Shown: positions 19,624 through 27,826, counted from the stretch's first letter. The stretch: DNA of 64,000 bases from Devosia subaequoris (GCF_014197055.1 NZ_JACIEW010000004.1:310001-374000); one strand, 5' to 3'. A program made the numbers and translations. Notes: generated by a model from the sequence alone, not told the origin.

Positions 19624-20640
19624 TCAGTGGCTCATCCGCGGGGCAATGCCCAGCGTCTCGGCGAGAAGGGCGAAAGACCGGCGGCGCAATGCGTAGTCGT
19701 GAATAGTTGTGGTGATCATCACCTCATCGGCCCCGGCCGCACGGGCCTTTTCAGTGATGACCTCTGCCATCTGTTCAGGGCTGCCGACCAGCCAGAGGGA
19801 CGACTGGTGCTCGATGACCTGCTGCTGCTGCGGCGAAAGGGCGCGGGCCGAAGCTTCTTCGGGCGGCATCAGGTGGCGCTGCTCACCGGTGACGAAAAGG
19901 GCCCAACTCACGGCCTGGGAGGTCGCGAGAAATCGCGCCTCGTCCTCGGTGGGGGCGCAGATGGCCGAAAGGCAGAGAATGGTCTTGGGTTCGGGAAAGT
20001 CCGCGGACAGCTGGAAGGCCTGGCGATAGGCCGCGAATGCCGGTGCTGCGGGCGTATGGCTGAAATGCGCCGCAAAGGCGTAGCCGAAGCCCAACTGCCC
20101 GGCGGCCTGAGCGCTGGCTCCGGAGGACCCAAGCAGCCATTTGGGTGGCAGGGTGATGCCGCCGGGGGAGACCGGCACCCGAGAGAAGGGGTGGTCGGGC
20201 GGGAAGCTTTCTTCGTCAAACGCCATCAACTCGGCCAGATAGGCGGAGAATTCCTCTCCGCTGCCGCTTTTTAGGGCCCGCATCGCATAGCCATCGCCGC
20301 CGGGCGCGCGGCCCAGCCCGAGGTCAATGCGGCCGGGGTGCAGGGCTTCGAGCGTGCGATAGGCTTCTGCGATGCGCAAAGGGACATGGTTGAGCAGCAT
20401 GACCCCGCCCGAGCCGATGCGCAGCTCCCGCGTCGCGGCGGCGGCGCTGGCAATCAGGATCTCGGGGACAGAAGAGGCAATAGAAGGCATGCCGTGATGT
20501 TCAGCGTACCAGAGTCTGGTGTAGCCCAGCCGGTCTGCCTCGCGCGCCAGAAGGACGGTTTCGGCCATGGCCTGTTGAGTGGACGTGCCCTCGGCAATGG
20601 GCGCGAGATCCTGCAAGGAGAGCGTGAATGGCTTGGGCAT
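19624..20640 (-). CDS. LLM class flavin-dependent oxidoreductase
   Basis: A bacterial luciferase-like monooxygenase of the single-subunit type (338 residues). Conserved features are LAREADRLGYTRLWYAEHHGMPSIASSVPEI in the first third, IRIGSGGVMLLNHVPLRIAEAYRTLEALHPGRIDLGLGRAPGGD (the IGSGG-type start modified by one residue) and VGSPEQMAEVI near the C-terminus. It should bind FMN, with F420 less likely in this clade. The substrate is unknown. The start at MPKPFTLSLQD fits the family; an in-frame frame extension of 20 codons upstream does not. Confidence 0.88.
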   Translation of the reverse strand: MPKPFTLSLQDLAPIAEGTSTQQAMAETVLLAREADRLGYTRLWYAEHHGMPSIASSVPEILIASAAAATRELRIGSGGVMLLNHVPLRIAEAYRTLEALHPGRIDLGLGRAPGGDGYAMRALKSGSGEEFSAYLAELMAFDEESFPPDHPFSRVPVSPGGITLPPKWLLGSSGASAQAAGQLGFGYAFAAHFSHTPAAPAFAAYRQAFQLSADFPEPKTILCLSAICAPTEDEARFLATSQAVSWALFVTGEQRHLMPPEEASARALSPQQQQVIEHQSSLWLVGSPEQMAEVITEKARAAGADEVMITTTIHDYALRRRSFALLAETLGIAPRMSH

Positions 20641-20762
20641 GAATGGCTTTCGCAAGAGTTCGTTTGATCGGTAGTTCACGATGAACAGGTCCGAAATCAA
20701 GACCCCCCTCGATAATTGGCGTGTTTGGAAGCCCGCGCCAATTTAGTAATCAGTTAAAGACG

Positions 20763-20773
20763 TTGGTAACCAA
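20763..20773. promoter_or_regulatory. Palindrome TTGGTAACCAA, copy 2
   Basis: An 11-base palindrome-containing site followed by TG, as at the copy before sdhC (TTGGTAACCAATG in both). It lies 34 bases before the GTG of the first pagL-like gene. Confidence 0.45.
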
Positions 20774-20807
20774 TGCTTGCATCTGCGGGCCCCGGGAGGC
20801 CCACTGA

Positions 20808-21383
20808 GTGCTTCCTCCCGGATCGAGCTGCCCTGTGCTACATCGCCTTTTTACCCAAGTGCTGACCATCGCCCTCTTGCTGGGTGGCATCACGTGTCCG
20901 GCCCTTGGTCAGACATTGCTTCTGGAAGTGCGTGGCGGTGTGGGCGTTGGCGAAATCGGGCAGAAAGACATAAATCTGCTCGATCCAAGCCGCCTCCGCG
21001 AGATCAATGCCGAGCTGCTTTTGTCGATACCCAACCCCGCAACGCTTCTGCTGCCGGGCGAACTCAGACCTCATCTGGGGGCCAGCTTCGGACCTGAGGA
21101 TGGCTACGTCTATGCGGGACTGAGTTGGACCTTCAGGGTCCCGGTTGTCCCGGTATTTGTAGAGGCAGGTCTGGGCGGCGCTGTTCAGAGCGACGTGCTT
21201 GAGAAGCGCACCACGCGCTTTGGCTGCTTGGTGCAAGGGCAGGCACAGGCCAGCGTTGGGTTCGATGTTCTGCCCAATGTAGCCGTGATGGGGACTGTGC
21301 AGCATCTGAGAGATCTTGGGCTGTGCGGTCAGCTTGACAATCCAACCACCCGTGCAGGGCTGCGCCTTGGCCTGCGCTTCTAG
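20808..21383 (+). CDS. PagL-like protein lacking the catalytic serine
   Basis: An outer-membrane beta-barrel-sized protein (191 residues) with signal peptide (LTIALLLGGITCPALGQ). Its last 28 residues align with the lipid A 3-O-deacylase protein encoded next: VQHLRDLGLCGQLDNPTTRAGLRLGLRF against TYEHTSNNGWCAANDGLSNFGLRLGWKF. The catalytic histidine is kept (His166), but the HxS serine is replaced by Arg168. It is therefore a diverged, probably non-catalytic paralogue rather than a working deacylase. The GTG start has GGGAGG eight bases upstream. The frame is intact, so it is not an ordinary pseudogene. Confidence 0.7.
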   Translation: MLPPGSSCPVLHRLFTQVLTIALLLGGITCPALGQTLLLEVRGGVGVGEIGQKDINLLDPSRLREINAELLLSIPNPATLLLPGELRPHLGASFGPEDGYVYAGLSWTFRVPVVPVFVEAGLGGAVQSDVLEKRTTRFGCLVQGQAQASVGFDVLPNVAVMGTVQHLRDLGLCGQLDNPTTRAGLRLGLRF

Positions 21384-21468
21384 CAAGATTGATGGTTGGC
21401 TGCGGTCTGCACGGTTGACTTCGGAACTGCGGCCATGGCCCATAGGGAGCAACAGGGATAAACGTGCG

Positions 21469-22059
21469 ATGCGGACCTTTCTCTTTGCTACTATGGCACT
21501 GTCTGCCGGCCTGGCATCAGCGCCGGCTCTCGCCAATGACATGCTCAACCCACATCCATTGGCGGGAGTGGTGGATGAATTGCGCATCGGCCTGCATGCC
21601 CATCGCGTCCATCATGCCGCTCTGCCCTTTCTGGTTCAGGAATGGAATTTGGGCGACGTCGAAGACGTCAGCTTCGACGTCTTGTTCACCTCCCCCGATA
21701 TCGATGCCTTCCGCTGGATCGGCGCGCCGCGCCCTGAGATCGGCACGACCATCAGCTTCGCCGGGCGCGATAGCCTGGTGCATGCCAATCTCACCTGGCA
21801 ATTGCCGCTTTTTGATACGCCGATCTATCTTGAGGCCGGGCTTGGTGCGGCCATCCATGATGGCGCGTTGACCGGGGCGGCGCCGGGGCGGCAGAATTTC
21901 GGCTGCCGGGTCAATTTTTATGAGCGCTGGGGCGTGGGCGTGAATATGAGCGAGAACGCCACCGCCACGCTGACCTATGAGCACACCTCCAACAATGGCT
22001 GGTGCGCGGCCAATGACGGGTTGTCCAATTTCGGCCTGCGGCTGGGCTGGAAGTTCTAG
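21469..22059 (+). CDS. pagL: Acyloxyacyl hydrolase / lipid A 3-O-deacylase (PagL family)
   Basis: PagL is an outer-membrane barrel that removes the 3-O-acyl chain of lipid A. The 196-residue product has a signal peptide (MRTFLFATMALSAGLASAPALA) and alternating strands. The C-terminal active-site motif is YEHTSNNGWCAANDGLSNFGLRLGWKF, with His172 and Ser174 as the catalytic pair, and it ends in an aromatic residue as BAM substrates do. The ATG was chosen for the signal peptide; the longer frame from 21316 is not credible. It lies 85 bases after its degenerate paralogue and probably shares a transcript with it. Confidence 0.82.
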   Translation: MRTFLFATMALSAGLASAPALANDMLNPHPLAGVVDELRIGLHAHRVHHAALPFLVQEWNLGDVEDVSFDVLFTSPDIDAFRWIGAPRPEIGTTISFAGRDSLVHANLTWQLPLFDTPIYLEAGLGAAIHDGALTGAAPGRQNFGCRVNFYERWGVGVNMSENATATLTYEHTSNNGWCAANDGLSNFGLRLGWKF

Positions 22060-22103
22060 CCGAACCCAGAGCAGTTCATCGCTTCCGATCTAGCCGGGAC
22101 GCG

Positions 22104-23294
22104 CTAGGCGACCTGCCCGGCGGCCCAGCCCGAGGCCCAGGCCCACTGGAAATTATAGCCGCCCAGCCAGCCGGTCACATCCACCGCTTCGCCGACAAAG
22201 AACAGGCCCGGCACCTGGCGCGCGACCATGGTCTTGGCGTCGAGCCCGGTGGTGTCGATGCCGCCCAGCGTCACTTCGGCGGTGCGGTAACCCTCCGAGC
22301 CGACAGGCTTCAGACGCCAGCGTGACACCTGCTCGGCTGCGGCCATCAGCTTCTTGTCGGACAGATCGCCGATCATGCCGGGCTGGTTGATCAGCTCGCC
22401 CACAAGCTGGGCCAGCCGCCGGGGCAGTTTGTCGCTCAACACGGTCTGGATGTGTAGCTTTGGCGTGGCTTTGCGTGCGGCCCGCAGAAATTCCAGCGCA
22501 TCCGCGCCGGGCAGCAGGTTGACCGAGATGGCGTCGCCATCGCGCCAATAGGACGAGATCTGCAAGATGGCCGGGCCCGAAAGGCCGCGATGGGTGAAGA
22601 GCAGGGCTTCTTCAAACTGCGTCTTGCCATGGCCGACCACGGCATTGGTCGACACGCCGGCCAGGGGCTTGAGTTGTTCAAGTGCGCCGGGCTCAAAGGT
22701 CAACGGCACCAGGGCTGGCCTTGTGTCGGTGACCTCAAGACCGAACTGGCGGGCGATCTGGTAGGCGAGACCCGTCGCGCCCATCTTGGGAATGGATTTG
22801 CCACCCGTCGCCACCACCAGGCTCGTGGCCGTCACGCGCCCATCGCCGACCATCACATCAAAACCATCAGCGGTCTTTTCGATACTGCCCACCTCTCGTC
22901 CGGTCCAGATAGCGGCGCCGGCGGCGCGCAGATCATTGGTCAGCATCGAGACGATCTGGGTGGCGGGCCCATCACAGAAGAGCTGGCCGAGCGTCTTTTC
23001 GTGATAGGCAATGCCCTGCTTCTTGACCCGGGCGATGAACATGTCCGGGGTATATCGGGACAGGGCGGAGAGCGCGAAGCGCGGATTGCTGCTCAGAAAG
23101 CGCTCGCGGCCCAACGTGTGAGTCGCGTTCACATTGGTGAAGTTGCAGCGTCCGCCGCCGGAAATGCGGATCTTTTCGCCCGGATCGCGGGCATGGTCGA
23201 CGACCAGCACCTTGCGGCCCCGTTTGCCGGCCTCGATGCCCGCCATCATGCCGGCGGCACCTGCTCCCAAAACGATGACGTCGAAGTCGGGCAT
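22104..23294 (-). CDS. NAD(P)/FAD-dependent oxidoreductase, HI0933/BaiN family
   Basis: A flavoprotein of the HI0933-like family. The N-terminal dinucleotide motif is VIVLGAGAAGMMAGIEAGKRG, followed by the family hallmark KIRISGGGRCNFTN and later LVVATGGKSIPKMGATGLAYQIA. The C-terminal FAD motif is PGLFFVGEAVDVTGWLGGYNFQWAWASG. Relatives are annotated as aminoacetone-oxidase-like or bile-acid enzymes, but the physiological reaction is unknown. The product is 396 residues. The start at MPDFDVIVLG matches the family; the frame is open 43 codons further upstream. Confidence 0.88.
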   Translation of the reverse strand: MPDFDVIVLGAGAAGMMAGIEAGKRGRKVLVVDHARDPGEKIRISGGGRCNFTNVNATHTLGRERFLSSNPRFALSALSRYTPDMFIARVKKQGIAYHEKTLGQLFCDGPATQIVSMLTNDLRAAGAAIWTGREVGSIEKTADGFDVMVGDGRVTATSLVVATGGKSIPKMGATGLAYQIARQFGLEVTDTRPALVPLTFEPGALEQLKPLAGVSTNAVVGHGKTQFEEALLFTHRGLSGPAILQISSYWRDGDAISVNLLPGADALEFLRAARKATPKLHIQTVLSDKLPRRLAQLVGELINQPGMIGDLSDKKLMAAAEQVSRWRLKPVGSEGYRTAEVTLGGIDTTGLDAKTMVARQVPGLFFVGEAVDVTGWLGGYNFQWAWASGWAAGQVA

Positions 23295-23448
23295 GTTATC
23301 CGTATCCTTTGCGCCGGCAGAGAGGGGCCGGTCTGCTGCACCTGACCGGTTCGGAAGGCGCGTTCCTGACGCGGTATGCGCTGCAAAGGGGGCCCGGATC
23401 AAGCCCGGGCATGGAACGCGCAAGGCGCGCCGACGTTCGGCAAGAACA

Positions 23449-23476
23449 TTGACTCTTTCCTATTTCGGAGTATGAG
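23449..23476 (+). promoter_or_regulatory. Predicted promoter of the asd leader
   Basis: TTGACT and TATGAG are separated by 16 bases, about 35 bases before the leader ORF. The match to sigma-70 consensus is 5/6 and 4/6. No start site is known. Confidence 0.45.
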
Positions 23477-23509
23477 AAGTCCTGCTTTTCATAGGAAGCC
23501 AAGTTCGTC

Positions 23510-23605
23510 ATGCGCAGCCGCAGCAGCATCAAAGCAGCTCTTGCCACCACCCGGTTCACCACCGGGGGCATGCCGGCCATGACCAAAACCACCAAAACCG
23601 CCTGA
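23510..23605 (+). CDS. Short threonine-rich leader peptide upstream of asd
   Basis: A 31-codon ORF starting ATG with AGGAAG eleven bases upstream and ending TGA about 107 bases before asd. Residues 13-31 contain eight threonines (all ACC, in pairs at 13-14, 17-18 and 27-28), two methionines and two lysines. All are end products of the pathway that Asd feeds. The pattern matches the logic of ribosome-stalling leader peptides such as ThrL of enterobacteria. A 7-bp hairpin follows directly, but without a T-run, so termination at this point is not proven. Chance occurrence in GC-rich CCACC-type sequence is the main alternative. Confidence 0.5.
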   Translation: MRSRSSIKAALATTRFTTGGMPAMTKTTKTA

Positions 23606-23606
23606 C

Positions 23607-23650
23607 GCTTTTCCCCGGGTCGCTCTCCCGACGGGGAGAGGCGCAAAAGC
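23607..23650 (+). promoter_or_regulatory. Hairpin after the leader ORF, possible attenuator or REP-like element
   Basis: CTCTCCC pairs with GGGAGAG around the tetraloop GACG (23623-23640), and an outer arm GCTTTT pairs with AAAAGC. It begins two bases after the leader stop codon. The missing T-run argues against simple intrinsic termination. The sequence also resembles the CCCTCTCCC-type palindromes scattered in Rhizobiales genomes. Confidence 0.4.
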
Positions 23651-23712
23651 ATTGACCGCGATGGCTTGTCATCGTGCGGGAGGCGAAAATGGTAAGGAAC
23701 CGGAGTTCCATT

Positions 23713-24753
23713 ATGGGTTATCGCGTCGCTGTCGTCGGGGCCACAGGCAATGTGGGCCGCGAAGTTCTCAATATTCTGGCCGAACGCAAGTTTCCGGCCG
23801 ACGAGGTTTTTGCACTGGCCTCTTCACGCTCGATCGGTCGGGAATTGTCCTTTGGCGACAAGGTGCTCAAGGCCAAGGACCTGCAGCATTTCGACTTTTC
23901 GACTGTCGATTTTGCCATCATGTCGGCGGGCGGTTCGATCTCCAAGGAGTGGGGGCCCAAGATCGCGGCGGCGGGCGCCATCGTGATCGATAATTCGAGC
24001 TATTGGCGCTATCATTCGGATGTGCCGCTGGTGGTGCCGGAAGTGAACGGGGATATCCTTGATCGCTGGCTGGCCGATCCCGAGCGCACCAATATCATCG
24101 CCAATCCCAACTGCTCCACGGCCCAGCTGGTGGTGGCGCTCAAGCCCCTGCATGACGCGGCCAAGATCACCCGTGTGGTGGTGTCGACCTATCAATCGGT
24201 TTCGGGCGCAGGCAAGGAAGGCGTGGACGAGCTGTGGAACCAGACCAAGGGCATCTTCGTCAATGACAGCCCGACCCCCGGCAAGTTCCCCAAGCAGATC
24301 GCCTTCAACGTCATCCCGCATATCGATGTGTTCATGGAAGACGGCTACACCAAGGAAGAGTGGAAGGTTCTGGCTGAAACCAAGAAGATGCTGGACCCCA
24401 AGATCAAGGTTACCTGTACCGCCGTGCGCGTGCCGGTGTTTGTGGGTCATGCCGAAGCGGTCAATATCGAATTTGCCAATCCGATCAGTGCCGACGAGGC
24501 GCGCGACATCCTGCGGGAAGCCCCGGGCGTGTCGGTGATCGACAAGCGTGAGCCCGGTGGTTATGCGACCCCGGTGGAAAGCGTTGGCGAATATGACACC
24601 TTTGTCAGCCGTATCCGCGAGGATACGACGGTAGAAAACGGCCTGGCGCTCTGGGTGGTGAGCGACAATCTGCGCAAGGGCGCAGCGCTCAATACGGTGC
24701 AGATCGCCGAGACGCTGATCGAAAAGGGTTTTGAAAGCCGCAAAACAGCCTGA
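23713..24753 (+). CDS. asd: Aspartate-semialdehyde dehydrogenase
   Basis: Asd reduces aspartyl phosphate to aspartate semialdehyde, the branch point to lysine/diaminopimelate, methionine and threonine. The NADP-binding motif VAVVGATGNVGREVL opens the protein; the catalytic cysteine is in NPNCSTAQLV near residue 133 and the acid/base histidine in RVPVFVGHAEAVN near residue 248. The product is 346 residues. I place the start at the ATG preceded by GGAG at seven bases, matching the family N-terminus MGYRVAVVG. An in-frame ATG eight codons earlier has an even better GGGAGG site and cannot be excluded. That region contains a small hairpin (GGAAC/GTTCC) over the ribosome binding site. Confidence 0.95.
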   Translation: MGYRVAVVGATGNVGREVLNILAERKFPADEVFALASSRSIGRELSFGDKVLKAKDLQHFDFSTVDFAIMSAGGSISKEWGPKIAAAGAIVIDNSSYWRYHSDVPLVVPEVNGDILDRWLADPERTNIIANPNCSTAQLVVALKPLHDAAKITRVVVSTYQSVSGAGKEGVDELWNQTKGIFVNDSPTPGKFPKQIAFNVIPHIDVFMEDGYTKEEWKVLAETKKMLDPKIKVTCTAVRVPVFVGHAEAVNIEFANPISADEARDILREAPGVSVIDKREPGGYATPVESVGEYDTFVSRIREDTTVENGLALWVVSDNLRKGAALNTVQIAETLIEKGFESRKTA

Positions 24754-24760
24754 TAGGGGA

Positions 24761-24792
24761 AAGGGCGATCCGATCGGATCGCCCTTTTCTTT
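24761..24792 (+). terminator. Rho-independent terminator of asd
   Basis: AAGGGCGATCC pairs perfectly with GGATCGCCCTT around the tetraloop GATC and is followed by TTTTCTTT, seven bases after the asd stop codon. Confidence 0.93.
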
Positions 24793-24816
24793 AGCGATTG
24801 TCGAAAGGAGCGGCTG

Positions 24817-25698
24817 ATGCCGCTTCGCCATGTTCTTCTTGCCCTGCTGGTCGTTGCCATCTGGGGCTTCAATTTTGTGGTCATCAAGCTGAGTGTGGAA
24901 GCGCTGCCGCCGATTCTGGCGGCGGCGCTGCGCTTTGCGGCGGCGGCCTTTCCGGCGGTGCTGCTGGTCAGGCCGCCCAAGGCGCCAGCCTGGATTGTGG
25001 TGTGTTTCGGCCTGGCCTTCGGCGTGGCGCTTTATGGTTTTCTCAACCTGGCGCTGGCCTGGGGGATGCCGGCGGGCCTGAGCTCGCTGGTGCTTCAGAC
25101 TCAGGCGTTTTTTACCATGGTGATCGCCTTTGTGTTTCTGGGAGAGCGGCCGAGCCGATTCCAGATCATCGGAGCGGGAATCGCTTTTGCCGGGATCGCG
25201 GTGATCGCTTCGGAGCGACTGGAAGCCACCAATCTGTTGCCGCTGGGGCTGGTGTTGCTGGCGGCGCTGAGCTGGGGCGTGGCCAATGTGCTGACCAAGA
25301 AAGCGGGCAAGGTCAATGCCGTGTCATTTACCGTCTGGGGCGTGCTGGCCGCGCCGCTGCCTTTGCTTGTCCTGTCGTTGCTGACGGAAGGCTGGCCGGC
25401 GGTTTCTGGCGCGCTAGCGGGCTTTTCCTGGGCCGATGCCGGCTTGATCGCGTTCCTCGCCTACCCCGCCACGTTGTTGGGGGGTGGCATCTGGAGCTGG
25501 CTATTGGGGCGGCATCCTGCCTCGGTGGTGGCACCCTTCACGCTTCTGGTGCCGATCACCGGGCTGGCGTCAGGCTATCTGGTGCTGGGCGAAGTCATTT
25601 CGCGAATCGAGGTGCTGGGCGCCGTGCTGGTGATCTGCGGGCTGATCGTGACCCTGCGCAAGGCGAAAAAGAGCGAACCGCCGATTCGCTTGGACTGA
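24817..25698 (+). CDS. EamA/DMT family transporter
   Basis: A ten-helix inner-membrane transporter of the drug/metabolite superfamily (293 residues) with two EamA repeats. The first repeat opens with LLVVAIWGFNFVVIKLSVEALPP and has the typical LAWGMPAGLSSLVLQTQAFFTMVIAFVFLGERPSRFQ; the second contains ALSWGVANVLTKKAG and closes with TGLASGYLVLGEVISRIEVLGAVLVICGL. The pattern is close to EamA/RhtA-type amino acid and metabolite exporters, but the substrate is unknown. It follows the asd terminator and so has its own promoter. Confidence 0.87.
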   Translation: MPLRHVLLALLVVAIWGFNFVVIKLSVEALPPILAAALRFAAAAFPAVLLVRPPKAPAWIVVCFGLAFGVALYGFLNLALAWGMPAGLSSLVLQTQAFFTMVIAFVFLGERPSRFQIIGAGIAFAGIAVIASERLEATNLLPLGLVLLAALSWGVANVLTKKAGKVNAVSFTVWGVLAAPLPLLVLSLLTEGWPAVSGALAGFSWADAGLIAFLAYPATLLGGGIWSWLLGRHPASVVAPFTLLVPITGLASGYLVLGEVISRIEVLGAVLVICGLIVTLRKAKKSEPPIRLD

Positions 25699-25726
25699 GG
25701 GAAGGCCGCCAGTGGCGGCCCTCCCT
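25697..25726. terminator. Possible bidirectional terminator
   Basis: GGCCGCC pairs with GGCGGCC around AGT, extended by GGGA/TCCC, in the 36-base gap between two convergent genes. There is no clear T-run on either strand. Confidence 0.45.
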
Positions 25727-25734
25727 AATTCGAC

Positions 25735-25986
25735 TTACTGAGCCGCAGGGGCAGCAGCGGCCGCAAGCAAGGCGTCGTATTCCTCCGCGGAAAGCTCGCC
25801 ATTGCTGTCGGTATCAGCGGCGGCGAAAGCGTTTTCGGTGAGATCGGGCCAAGCGAGCCGGGCTTCGCTCAGCGATATGCTGCCGTTCAGGTCGGTATCA
25901 ACAGCCGCGAAATCGGTTGCGATCTGGGCCATGGCGGCTCCGGACATACCAAGGGCGAACAGGGTGGTCAGGACGATCTTCTGCAT
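25735..25986 (-). CDS. Small exported EF-hand protein
   Basis: An 83-residue protein with signal peptide (QKIVLTTLFALGMSGAAMAQ) and two EF-hand loops: DTDLNGSISLSE and DTDSNGELSAEE. Both have Asp/Asn/Glu at coordinating positions 1, 3, 5 and 12, so calcium binding is expected. The C-terminus is Ala/Pro-rich. Role unknown; periplasmic calcium buffering or signalling is conceivable. The start is the ATG that gives the signal peptide; a longer open frame has no such feature. Confidence 0.8.
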   Translation of the reverse strand: MQKIVLTTLFALGMSGAAMAQIATDFAAVDTDLNGSISLSEARLAWPDLTENAFAAADTDSNGELSAEEYDALLAAAAAPAAQ

Positions 25987-26338
25987 GGGAATGCTCCATG
26001 TTGATTGGTTCGAAAACGGCCAGGGATTATCCCTGCCGACAGAGCGCTGATGGGCGATCCGTGAGACAGACAATCATTGGGCAATGTGGCCAGTGATGGC
26101 TGGCAGAAGGGCGCAGCCTGACCCATTCAGGGGCAATTTTTGGGCGCTGTAAGGCACTTGTGAGCCGGGCCCTTCACAATCACGAACACGTGAAAGACCG
26201 TGCCTGCCCAGCATTTCGCGTCGCTCTAGTGATCACGATTGCGGCGGAGCCAGTGCAAGTATCGGGCAAAAGCGCGACAAGCGATCGCGCACAAATCAAG
26301 CGAGCACGCGATCCTTGTCCATGCGCCGGAGCAGGCGT
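25987..26338. other. Intergenic stretch without a recognisable gene
   Basis: This gap lies between two minus-strand genes (EF-hand protein and carbonic anhydrase). I found no ORF with family features, no tRNA and no strong terminator. It should contain the promoter of the EF-hand gene near its left side. Confidence 0.5.
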
Positions 26339-26977
26339 TCAGAGCTGGGGGCGGATGAAGTCGCCGTTATTGTCCATGATCCACAATTCGCCGGTCGAAA
26401 TGTCGAACCAGGCGCCGTGCACCGCCAATTGCCCATCATTTTCGAGCGATTTGACGTAAGGAAAGGTGCGCAGATTGCGGATGGAGTTGCGAATCGAGAT
26501 CCGCTCCATGGCGGTCTGGCGCTCCGCCTCGGTCATGCTGGTATTCTGGCCAAGCTGACCGGGAAGGTCACCCAGCATGCTCATCCACTTGCCGATGAAG
26601 TCGCCACTGTCGAGCGGCTTCATGTGTGGATCGAGCGCGGCCTTGATGCCCCCGCAGCGGCCGTGACCCATGACCACGATATTGGAAATTGAAAGACCCT
26701 TGATGGCGAATTCAATGGCGGCGGATGTGCCGTGCTGCCCGCCGTCCGGCTGATAAAGCGGCACCAGATTGGCGACATTGCGCAGAACAAACAGTTCACC
26801 GGGACCGGCATCGAAGATCATTTCGGGCGCCGCGCGGCTGTCGCAGCAGGCAATGATCAGCGTTGTGGGCTTCTGGCCGGTCTCGGCCAGATCGCGAATG
26901 CGTTCTTTCTCCCGGGCATAGCGACCGGACATGAAATTGGCGTGGCCATCGAGAAGATGCTGAGGAAAGCTGTGCAT
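26339..26977 (-). CDS. Beta-class carbonic anhydrase
   Basis: The enzyme hydrates CO2 to bicarbonate, using a zinc bound by two Cys and one His. The signature ACCDSRAAPEMIFDAGPGELFVLRNVANLVP supplies the first cysteine with the catalytic Asp-Arg pair, and MGHGRCGGIKAAL supplies His and the second Cys. The 212-residue product matches plant-type beta-CAs of Rhizobiales, and is cytoplasmic. The ATG at MHSFPQHLLDGH fits; the frame extends 12 codons upstream. The gene is divergent from the DUF1737 gene. Confidence 0.92.
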   Translation of the reverse strand: MHSFPQHLLDGHANFMSGRYAREKERIRDLAETGQKPTTLIIACCDSRAAPEMIFDAGPGELFVLRNVANLVPLYQPDGGQHGTSAAIEFAIKGLSISNIVVMGHGRCGGIKAALDPHMKPLDSGDFIGKWMSMLGDLPGQLGQNTSMTEAERQTAMERISIRNSIRNLRTFPYVKSLENDGQLAVHGAWFDISTGELWIMDNNGDFIRPQL

Positions 26978-27050
26978 GTCGTTTCGATTAGCTGTAAGAG
27001 GCGAGAAGATCAATCACCGGCGCTGGGACGTCGGCACATGGGGGATATGC

Positions 27051-27257
27051 ATGCTGATCTACCGATTGCTCACCGGCGAAGATGACAGCGCCTTTTGTCA
27101 CAAGGTGACCAAGGCACTCTCCGAGGGGTGGCAGCTTCACGGCAGCCCGACCTATGCCTATGATGCAGTGTCCAAGAAAATGCGCTGCGGGCAGGCGGTG
27201 ACACGCACCGCCAAGGACCAGCCTTACGATCCGGACAAGAAGCTCGTCGACTTTTAG
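27051..27257 (+). CDS. DUF1737 domain protein
   Basis: A 68-residue protein almost entirely formed by the DUF1737 domain (YRLLTGEDDSAFCHKVTKALSEGWQLHGSPTYAYDA..CGQAV), a small alpha/beta fold of unknown function. The ATG has GGGGA seven bases upstream; an in-frame frame 25 codons longer overlaps the carbonic anhydrase start and lacks similarity. It converges with the NUDIX gene, the two stops overlapping by four bases. Confidence 0.8.
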   Translation: MLIYRLLTGEDDSAFCHKVTKALSEGWQLHGSPTYAYDAVSKKMRCGQAVTRTAKDQPYDPDKKLVDF

Positions 27258-27826
27258 GCACGCTGCAGCGCCAGGTGCTGGAGCAATATGATGGTTTTGG
27301 CATCCACGATTCGGCCGTCACGGGTCATGGCGAGAGCCTGAGAGAAATCGAGCTCGACCAGCTCGATTTCCTCGCCTTCATGTTCGAGTCCCCCACCGGC
27401 ATGGCGCAATGTATCTTGGTCGTAGAGACCCAGGAACAGGCTGACCTTTTCGGTCAGCGAACCGGGGCAGGAATAGATGTCGCAGACATGCCGAACGTCC
27501 ATGGGGTCGTGACCGGTTTCCTCAAGTGCTTCGCGGGCGACTGCAATGGCTGGCGCCTCACCATCAAGCAGACCAGCGCAAACTTCGAGCAGGTCGGGCG
27601 CGTCCCCATTGAGCAAAGGCGGCAGGCGAAACTGTCGGACCAGCAGGACCGTGTCGCGTGCAGGATCGTGCAGCAGCATGGCGGCGGCGCTGCCATGGTC
27701 ATAGACTTCGCGCTCGAGCCGCTGCACCGTGCCCGACTTGTGCCGGTAGTCCAGCGTCACATTGGACAGGGTGCCCCAGTTCTTCACCAGCAGCTTGGCG
27801 CTAATAATGGATATGCGATCGGTCAT
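27254..27826 (-). CDS. nudK: NUDIX hydrolase, GDP-mannose pyrophosphatase NudK-like
   Basis: NudK-type enzymes hydrolyse GDP-mannose and related nucleoside diphosphate sugars. The Nudix box is GLLDGEAPAIAVAREALEETGHD near residues 84-106, with REALEETG at its core. The family context is clear from VLLVRQFRLPPLLNG before the box and CDIYSCPGSLTEKVSLFLGLYD after it. At 190 residues it has the length of NudK. An ADP-ribose pyrophosphatase activity is an alternative in the same superfamily. Confidence 0.83.
   Translation of the reverse strand: MTDRISIISAKLLVKNWGTLSNVTLDYRHKSGTVQRLEREVYDHGSAAAMLLHDPARDTVLLVRQFRLPPLLNGDAPDLLEVCAGLLDGEAPAIAVAREALEETGHDPMDVRHVCDIYSCPGSLTEKVSLFLGLYDQDTLRHAGGGLEHEGEEIELVELDFSQALAMTRDGRIVDAKTIILLQHLALQRA

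Noticed and set aside
20715..20742. Inverted repeat ATTGGCG/CGCCAAT upstream of the pagL pair
   Set aside because: A 7-bp stem with a long loop and no T-run; too weak to assign as terminator or operator.
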